50,606 nt of DNA, taken from the NCBI RefSeq assembly GCF_037120725.1, contig NZ_JBBAXC010000022.1, forward strand, positions 1-50,606, written 5' to 3'. The notes under the pieces are model-generated. The model did not search any database, had not been told where the DNA came from, and saw only the letters and a list, made by a program, of their open reading frames with translations. The stretch comes from Bacillus spongiae (GTDB taxonomy: Bacteria; Bacillota; Bacilli; Bacillales; Bacillaceae_K). This document shows, piece after piece, positions 45,481 through 50,606 of the stretch; within the stretch, counting starts at the first letter, position 1; each line of letters starts with the position of its first letter. The position numbers were made by a program, and so were the translations under genes.

Positions 45481-46146
45481 TTAGCAATTTTTTTTTCCTT
45501 CCTTATCGACAACCAGTATGAGTACCCCCATTAAAATAAATAATAAGAGTATATTAGGAATAACACTACCCACATTAACCCCTGTAAAGAATGTACCAAT
45601 CCCTAGTGCAACTCCAGCTAAGGCTATCACACCTGCAAAACAGCACAAACCTTTACATTTTTTGAGCGAAATAAGGATGACCAAAAAAGCAGTAATTGAG
45701 ACTGCTAATAAAATGATGATCGATAGAACGAATACTGTTAAAAAGATCTCTTGAGTAGCCTTTGATACAAATGAAAATGTCAGGATAATACTTGCTCCAT
45801 ATCCTATACCTGCAAGAGCAATCCCTCCGCCTAAACAACAGAACTCCTTTTTCTTGATGACAGATACCAGCGTAAATAGTGACACAAAGACTGCGATGAT
45901 TAATAAGATAACTAGCACTATGATGGTAAACGCCTCAATGAATTCCAGACTGCTAGTTTCAAAGGTTATAACTGATGTAATCAATAAACCCAATGAGAAA
46001 GAAACAATCCCAAGTGCTGTTCCCCCACCTAAACAACAAATACGATTCTCCTTTTTAAAGGATAGTACAAGAGGTACAGCAGCAAAGATTCCAACGAGCA
46101 ATAGTATAAACAGTAATGCTATAAAAAATTCTGACGCAAATTCCAT
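45481..46146 (-). CDS. Three-repeat dicysteine membrane protein 2
   Basis: A 221-residue paralogue: FKKENRICCLGGG, IKKKEFCCLGGGIALAGIG and LKKCKGLCCFAGVIALAG with CC at 37-38, 103-104 and 168-169. It has an additional Cys in the third repeat (KKCKGLCC) and ends KKNC. Periplasmic loops are acidic (TSSLEFIEAF). The second repeat is almost identical in all three proteins (KKKEFCCLGGGIxLAGIG), the strongest sign of constraint. AAGGAGGTGAG precedes ATG 46146. Confidence 0.75.
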   Translation of the reverse strand: MEFASEFFIALLFILLLVGIFAAVPLVLSFKKENRICCLGGGTALGIVSFSLGLLITSVITFETSSLEFIEAFTIIVLVILLIIAVFVSLFTLVSVIKKKEFCCLGGGIALAGIGYGASIILTFSFVSKATQEIFLTVFVLSIIILLAVSITAFLVILISLKKCKGLCCFAGVIALAGVALGIGTFFTGVNVGSVIPNILLLFILMGVLILVVDKEGKKNC

Positions 46147-46168
46147 ATTCTCACCTCCTTTTTGATAA

Positions 46169-46198
46169 ATTCTATGAAGAAGTGAGGAAGTTAATGAC
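46169..46198 (-). promoter_or_regulatory. Sigma-E-like promoter of dicysteine gene 2
   Basis: GTCATTAA (46191-46198), 14 bp, CATAGAAT (46169-46176) on the minus strand. Confidence 0.5.
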
Positions 46199-46254
46199 TA
46201 CTTGGAAGATTAATAGTTTGCTGAATCAAAATACAAAAACGAAAACAACCTAAA

Positions 46255-46283
46255 AGAAAAAACGCCTGGAATAATCAGGCGTT
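46255..46283 (-). terminator. Terminator of dicysteine gene 3
   Basis: Perfect 8-bp stem AACGCCTG/CAGGCGTT (46261-46268 with 46276-46283), T6 on the minus strand. Confidence 0.85.
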
Positions 46284-46330
46284 TAAATGAAGGCAGTGTG
46301 GAAATATTTCAATATATTTCCAATCTTATT

Positions 46331-46993
46331 TTAGTTATTAATACTCTTATTAACAAGAGGTACGAAAACTCCCGATAAAACCAATAATAGGATATTCGTA
46401 ATCAACGTAGTGACTCCAAATAACTCATCAATCACAAGAGTAAATGCACCAAACCCTAGTACAACCCCCGCTAGAGCTATTGCGCCTGCAAAACAACACA
46501 AGCTTTGACGTTTTTTTAGTGAAAGAAGGATAACCAATAAAGCAGTGATTGAAACTGTTAGTAAAATAATGACCCATAGAATCAGTAGCGTAATAACGAA
46601 TTCTTCAGAACCACTAGAACCACTTGCAATAAAGGTAATACTAGCTCCATATCCTATACCTGCAAGTGAGATTCCTCCACCCAAGCAGCAAAATTCCTTT
46701 TTCTTTATGACAGAAAGAAGTGTAAATATGGACGCGAATATGGCGAAAATGAACAAAATAATCATTGTTATAAGAGTCAATATTTCTGAGAATTCCTCAT
46801 CTAGGATAAAAGAGCCCGACAAAGCAAAGAAACCTAATATAGAAGAGACAAGAGCTAGTACTACTCCCCCACCGATACAACAAATGCGATTCTCCTTTTT
46901 GAAGGATATTACTAAAGTAATAATAGAAATAGTTGCGACTACCAATAATAAGACTAGTCCAGTTATAAAAATAATTTCAGAAATAGAATCCAC
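46331..46993 (-). CDS. Three-repeat dicysteine membrane protein 3
   Basis: A 220-residue paralogue starting with GTG 46993 behind GGGAGG. Repeats are FKKENRICCIGGG, IKKKEFCCLGGGISLAGIG and LKKRQSLCCFAGAIALAG with CC at 38-39, 102-103 and 166-167, the same 64-residue period as protein 1. Loops on the other side of the membrane are acidic (ILDEEFSEI, GSSGSEEF). It is the first of the three in the transcription direction and its promoter is right at the border with the broken AraC gene, only a few bases inside the insert. Confidence 0.75.
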   Translation of the reverse strand: MDSISEIIFITGLVLLLVVATISIITLVISFKKENRICCIGGGVVLALVSSILGFFALSGSFILDEEFSEILTLITMIILFIFAIFASIFTLLSVIKKKEFCCLGGGISLAGIGYGASITFIASGSSGSEEFVITLLILWVIILLTVSITALLVILLSLKKRQSLCCFAGAIALAGVVLGFGAFTLVIDELFGVTTLITNILLLVLSGVFVPLVNKSINN

Positions 46994-47018
46994 GAAAATA
47001 CCTCCCTACTTTTTTTAC

Positions 47019-47047
47019 ATTCTATGTAGGAATGATAATAAAATGAC
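47019..47047 (-). promoter_or_regulatory. Sigma-E-like promoter of dicysteine gene 3
   Basis: GTCATTTT (47040-47047), 13 bp, CATAGAAT (47019-47026) on the minus strand; lies 4 bp inside the insert border. Confidence 0.45.
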
Positions 47048-47051
47048 TAGT

Positions 47052-47486
47052 TGAAATTGAATGCTGGCTAAATTTATTCTTTCCGGTTTGTTCATGCGTA
47101 TATTTCCTTTCACTATACGCTGAAAATCAAAAAAGTTTATTTTCGTTTGTAAATGGATTGACGTTTCCCTGTTTACGGTATTTTCCTGGCGTTATACGGA
47201 AGCAGTTTACAAATGCATATGTAAAGGCTTCTTGTGATCCGTATTGAAACATCACCACAATGTCTAAAATGCTTCTTCTACTTTCTTTTAATAAGACAGC
47301 AGCATGAAAAAGTCTTCGCTTTCTTATGTATTGTTTCACTGAAAATCCCGAAATCGCTTGAAAGCTGCGCTGGAAATGAAATGCTGAATAACAAGATTTT
47401 GAATCAATGTTTGTAGTGCTTAATTTGTGATGTAGGTTTTCTTCAATGTAATCCATTGCGTTTTGTATCCTTTTAAAGTATTCCAT
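47052..47486 (-). pseudogene. N-terminal part of a split AraC-family regulator
   Basis: From ATG 47486 the protein has the two helix-turn-helix units of AraC: MDYIEENLHHKLSTTNID, SAFHFQRSFQAISGFSVKQYI and SILDIVVMFQYGSQEAFTYAF with the FxxxxGxTPGKYRKQ end. The frame stops at 47127 after NENKLF. A one-base shift in a T6 run restores FFDFQRIVKGNIRMNKPERI and NLASIQFQ, the linker that normally joins the GyrI-like effector domain. That domain lies at 43453-43825. A truncated 119-residue DNA-binding protein could still be made. Confidence 0.75.
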
Positions 47487-47650
47487 CGATTAAGAATTAA
47501 ATTTTTTGTTTTTTTGTGCTATTTCTTACTCTCCTTAACAAAATGGATTATTTTCTGTTAAACCACTATGATCCTGCACGCGGCATTAATTGTATAAATT
47601 CCCTATCGGAGAAAATAGTAAGAATATGATTGCTGAAAGGAGGAGCGTAA

Positions 47651-48886
47651 ATGAAAAGAGCTTTGTTCTTAACACTCACCTTTGTATTATTGTTGCCACG
47701 AGCGCCCCTAGCGGTTAGCGAGGATGTAGTGAAAGCCGCGTTTATTCGGGAGGGCAATTTATGGATTCTATTAAACGGGCAGGAAAAACAAGTGACAGAA
47801 TCAGCTGGGCTGTTATCTAAACCCCAATGGTCAAAAGATGGAAAATGGCTAGCCTATCAAGTAGCGGTACCTGCTAAATACCAAGAGGATAAAACTCAAT
47901 CGGAAGTATGGGTCTATAATATTGATTCAAATGAAAAGAAAAAAGTATTTTATAATGGCTATTCGCCTAAATGGGCACCCGATAAAAATCACCTCGCTTT
48001 TGGGAATGGAATATTAAATATTTCTGATTTAAATCAGTTCTACAACATTGCAACTGGCGTTTCGGACTATACATGGATACCGGACGGAACTGGCTTCCTT
48101 CTTTCGTCATCCGGAACCCTTCGCCCAGATGGTTGGTCGAGCGCCTCCTTATTCACCAAACATGTGAACCATCACTATAAAGACATTGTTCTCTTCGGAG
48201 GAGTGGAACCATTCTTTACATTGCCGAGAGAAATCGGGACTACCGTAAAGAATAAACTCATTGCCGTATATACCGAGCAGCTAACCTACTCTCCCAGTGG
48301 CAAATGGATTTCCTTTATAGTATCTCCGACCGCCTCCTGGTCTATGGACAGCAATATGCTTTGCGTGATCAATAGCGATGGGAAAAAATTCGAGGTATTA
48401 GACGAAGTGATTTTGCAAGTAGGTAAGCCAAAGTGGGCACCCTCCACCGATACCATTGCCTTTATCGCAGGTGGAGGAAGAATTGTTTTCGGATTTAAAG
48501 ATAAAGATTTAAAGACAAGGGAAATGCCTGTTTCAGGAACATTTACGCCTGCCAATTACGCGGATCTTGATTTCAGTTGGATCACGAACAAATTATTGGT
48601 TGTATCAAGAATAAAAGAACAAGAGTGGAGCAATGACTTCAGTAAGCATCCGCTTCCAATGCTTTATTCCGTTGATATTGCCAAGAATAGGCAGCTGAAA
48701 ATAACCAATCCCCCAAAAGGGTATGGGGATTATTCTCCTCAGTTTATCCAATCTACTAAGAAGCTTGTATGGCTAAGAGGGTCCTCTTTGATAGACTCAA
48801 AAAGAGATCTCTGGAAAGCCAACGTAGATGGTACCGAAGCAACGAAATGGCTTCAAAATGTGGAGGATATCGTATTTTATCAATAA
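47651..48886 (+). CDS. Secreted TolB/PD40-like beta-propeller protein
   Basis: A 411-residue protein with a signal peptide (KRALFLTLTFVLLLPRAPLA, cleavage probably at APLAVSE) and no lipobox. The body has repeated WS-DGKWLAY-type blades typical of PD40/TolB propellers: PQWSKDGKWLAYQVA, PKWAPDKNHLAFGNG, LTYSPSGKWISFI, PKWAPSTDTIAFIAGG and SPQFIQSTKKLVWLRG. In Gram-positives these proteins are extracellular and of uncertain role; no Tol-Pal partners exist here. AAAGGAGGAG precedes the ATG. It is divergent from the AraC fragment. Confidence 0.78.
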   Translation: MKRALFLTLTFVLLLPRAPLAVSEDVVKAAFIREGNLWILLNGQEKQVTESAGLLSKPQWSKDGKWLAYQVAVPAKYQEDKTQSEVWVYNIDSNEKKKVFYNGYSPKWAPDKNHLAFGNGILNISDLNQFYNIATGVSDYTWIPDGTGFLLSSSGTLRPDGWSSASLFTKHVNHHYKDIVLFGGVEPFFTLPREIGTTVKNKLIAVYTEQLTYSPSGKWISFIVSPTASWSMDSNMLCVINSDGKKFEVLDEVILQVGKPKWAPSTDTIAFIAGGGRIVFGFKDKDLKTREMPVSGTFTPANYADLDFSWITNKLLVVSRIKEQEWSNDFSKHPLPMLYSVDIAKNRQLKITNPPKGYGDYSPQFIQSTKKLVWLRGSSLIDSKRDLWKANVDGTEATKWLQNVEDIVFYQ

Positions 48887-49249
48887 TCTAATGCTCTTCT
48901 TTAGTGGAGAAAATACTCACCCACAAATATCCTTGCTTGTTCCTCATTTCATGATCCTTAAAAGAAGCAGTTTTACCTGTCTGGTATTTGCAGTTCAGTT
49001 ATCATCCAAATTGGACTGCTTATTTTTGTATATTTAACACCGTATATACAAGAATGATAGCAGAGCTACATTTGCCATTTGTGTTTTACAAGAAGATACA
49101 AACTCAATCCAATTTGCATGAGTTGTTTACTGAAACACTCTCTCATTCCTTTGCTAAATTACTATTCGAAAGCAAAAAGGAGTGGATAATTATGTTAAGG
49201 TAATTAGAATAAAGTGAATGATTTGTACTTATAGTAGGAGTGAGATCGA
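48887..49249 (+). other. Intergenic region, no convincing gene
   Basis: 363 bp. Short overlapping open frames (48828-49037, 48988-49203) lack ribosome binding sites and look random. The end contains TAGGAG, the ribosome binding site of the next (broken) gene. Confidence 0.4.
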
Positions 49250-49807
49250 TTGAAATTTGTTTTATTATTTGGACCTCAAGCTGTAGGGAAAATGACAGTA
49301 GGGCAAGAGTTATCAAAAATAACTGACCTGAAATTATTTCATAACCATATGACGATTGATTTGTTAGAACCCCTTTTTGGATTTAGCCCAGACTTGTAGA
49401 GGTTAACCACATTATTTCGAAAGGAAATCTTTGAAGCTTTTTCTAAAAGTGATAGAAATGGCATGATTTTTACATTTGTATGGGCATTTGATATGAAAGA
49501 AGATTGGGAGTTTATTGAGGAAATAGGTGAAATTTTCCGTTCACAAGATTTTAAATTATATTTTGTTGAACTAGAAGCTAGTGTTGAAGAAAGGCTTATC
49601 CGGAATAAAACACCGAATAGGTTAGAACAAAAGCCTACAAAAAGAAATATTGAGCAATCAGAGCAAGATTTATTGAATACATATGACCATCATAGATTAA
49701 ATTCAGAAGAAGGCGAAATTAAACAAGAAAATTACATGAGAATAGACAATTCCAACCTTAGTGCTGAAGAAGTAGCAAAAATGATTAAAAGCGAATTTAA
49801 GTTATAG
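49250..49807 (+). pseudogene. P-loop nucleotide kinase-like gene with one TAG
   Basis: TTG 49250, behind TAGGAG, opens KFVLLFGPQAVGKMTVGQEL, a Walker A loop (GPQAVGKM) of shikimate/chloramphenicol-kinase-like P-loop proteins. At codon 50 (49397-49399) TAG interrupts FSPDL, stop, RLTTLFRKEIFEAF, where Trp (TGG) is likely the original. The rest is fully open: FTFVWAFDMKEDWEFIEEIG, FVELEASVEERLIRNKT and the end at 49807. One nonsense mutation in a gene otherwise intact points to recent inactivation. A 114-residue product from ATG 49463 would lack the P-loop. Confidence 0.8.
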
Positions 49808-49837
49808 AATATTGCTGCTATTAAGAAACGCCAAGAA

Positions 49838-49870
49838 GCCATTTTGAAAAAGAATGAATCAAAATGGCCC
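49838..49870 (+). terminator. Hairpin after the kinase-like pseudogene
   Basis: Perfect 9-bp stem GCCATTTTG/CAAAATGGC (49838-49846 with 49860-49868); only short T stretches behind. Confidence 0.55.
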
Positions 49871-50069
49871 TTTCTATCTGATTGATATCAATGAACAATA
49901 ATAAAGATTCATATATATAAAAGTTTACTGTTCATACATCTCTTTTTTACTGTATAACTTTTTTGTTAAACAGCTACCCACATCTTCAATTAATGCTTCC
50001 AAACGTATTATATGGTCAAATTGTTTGCGTGACTACATTTACAAAACTAAAGACCCTCTTTCAAAATCA

Positions 50070-50315
50070 TTAACTATTTTTATTGTTCGTAAGAATGTAT
50101 TCACGAAAATATAGTAGAAATGGTTTATATAATTCTTCTGCCATTTTATTTTCTAGTTCAAAAATTTCTTTTACAATTTCAACCTGCAATTTCTCTTTTT
50201 CTATTGAATACTCACTATCCTCTAGTTCTGTAACCATTTCATAAAACCACTCACATTCACACCTTACAGATTTGGTTCCATCAGCATATTCTCCTGAAGC
50301 CCATAAAAATGATCC
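50070..50315 (-). pseudogene. 5'-truncated hypothetical gene beside the IS
   Basis: The minus strand reads GSFLWASGEYADGTKSVRCE, then an acidic helical part (MVTELEDSEYSIEKEKLQVE) and ends LTNNKNS at a TAA (50070-50072). A TGA (50316-50318) precedes it and no start is available, so the N-terminus is lost. The IS3-type element begins about 25 bp upstream and may be the cause. Unrecognised family. Confidence 0.4.
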
Positions 50316-50340
50316 TCAGGAGATTTCTCTTCTTTGGACT

Positions 50341-50606
50341 TGGGTCAATATCTTAGACACCAATAAGTTAACTTTTTATACAGATTGACGGTACTTATCT
50401 TCTACTTCCTGAGGTGTCTGAAAGTTTAATTGACTATGAATACGACGACGGTTGTACCATCCTTCAATAAACTGAAACAACGCAATCTTTGCTGATTCGT
50501 AATGTAAATAAGTAGTGTGATAGACTTCTTCCTTCTTCAAAATAGCGTGAAAAGATTCAATGCAGGCATTGTCGTATGGACAGCCTTTCCTACTGAAGGA
50601 TGGTGT
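50341..50606 (-). mobile_element. End of an IS3-family insertion sequence
   Basis: The likely terminus starts TGGGTCAATATCTTAGACAC at 50341, with the stop codon of the transposase 35 bp inside. The element runs off the window, so the other end and any target duplication cannot be seen. Confidence 0.75.
50376..50606 (-). CDS. IS3-family transposase OrfB, C-terminal part
   Basis: Partial coding region entering from the window edge. PSFSRKGCPYDNACIESFHA contains the catalytic Glu (IES) and the D-N-A context of the DDE domain, followed by LKKEEVYHTTYLHYESAK and FIEGWYNRRRIHSQLNFQTP, typical of the C-terminus of IS3-family integrase-like transposases. It ends at TAA 50376-50378. The visible part is intact. 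Confidence 0.88.
   Translation of the reverse strand, partial: TPSFSRKGCPYDNACIESFHAILKKEEVYHTTYLHYESAKIALFQFIEGWYNRRRIHSQLNFQTPQEVEDKYRQSV

Larger units (their letters stand above)
43826..47051. mobile_element. 3.2-kb insert splitting the AraC gene
   Basis: The AraC reading frame stops matching at 47052 and resumes at 43825. Five bases TGAAA stand at both borders (43821-43825 and 47052-47056). The insert holds a truncated HNH gene, a dead serine recombinase and the three dicysteine membrane protein genes, all on the minus strand. Clear terminal inverted repeats are absent, and the HNH gene is cut at the border, so one end may have been lost by deletion. Whether the whole insert moved as one unit is an inference. 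Confidence 0.45.

Noticed and set aside
44898-47054. Long plus-strand frames opposite the dicysteine genes (44898-45368, 45854-46165, 46545-47054)
   Set aside because: They are antisense shadows: their Lys/Ile/Pro repeats mirror the Leu/Ile/Gly codons of the minus-strand proteins and they lack ribosome binding sites.

Overview
The window looks like a chromosome segment of a spore-forming Bacillaceae species. It is AT-rich, has strong AGGAGG-type ribosome binding sites and many TTG/GTG starts, and carries yneR, plsY, yneT, parE and parC in the order and orientation I know from Bacillus subtilis. A phosphorelay-type orphan sensor kinase lies just downstream. No rRNA, tRNA, CRISPR array or intact prophage was seen.

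Layout. 1-3063: a frameshifted Nudix gene, yneR, a CapA-like metallophosphatase and plsY, all on the minus strand. 3064-16683: about 13.6 kb of accessory DNA splitting the plsY-yneT synteny. It holds a nucleobase permease, two diverged copies of a two-gene module (a ~100-residue helical protein plus a right-handed beta-helix protein), a GNAT acetyltransferase, a GNAT pseudogene, a lipoprotein and a five-gene xanthine dehydrogenase operon in the order pucD-C-E-A-B. 16684-23863: yneT, a LexA-type box, parE, parC, a PAS histidine kinase and a secreted protein. 23864-32264: hypothetical proteins, decayed genes, a metallo-beta-lactamase-fold hydrolase, a ParB/DGHHR-motif protein and a DUF91-type nuclease. 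32362-34034: a MarR regulator and an SDR oxidoreductase with a legible promoter/operator architecture. 34410-38955: a VOC protein, a GIY-YIG protein, a flavin amine oxidase and an orphan ATP-synthase c-like proteolipid. 39198-43394 (minus): an ECF41-type sigma factor with an NDH-like flavoprotein, an SDR and two acetyltransferases. 43453-47486: an AraC/GyrI-like regulator split by a ~3.2-kb insert. The insert carries HNH and serine-recombinase remnants and three tandem paralogous membrane proteins. 47651-50606: a secreted beta-propeller protein, a nonsense-mutated nucleotide kinase-like gene, a remnant and the end of an IS3-family element.

Working together. The puc operon encodes all three catalytic subunits and both cofactor-maturation proteins of xanthine dehydrogenase, and the NCS2 permease could import its substrate; uricase and later steps are absent here. 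The MarR protein has one perfect 16-bp palindrome beside its own promoter and an identical copy overlapping the -35 of the SDR gene.

The most novel content is (i) the three tandem ~220-residue membrane proteins, each with three internal repeats of about 64 residues carrying a basic patch followed by CC, and each preceded by a sigma-E-like promoter candidate; (ii) the duplicated beta-helix modules, whose small partner is far better conserved than the beta-helix protein; and (iii) a c-subunit-like proteolipid lacking the ion-binding carboxylate. Many genes are decaying (at least ten pseudogenes or remnants), mostly in the accessory stretches. All family assignments are from reading the sequence; no database search was run.
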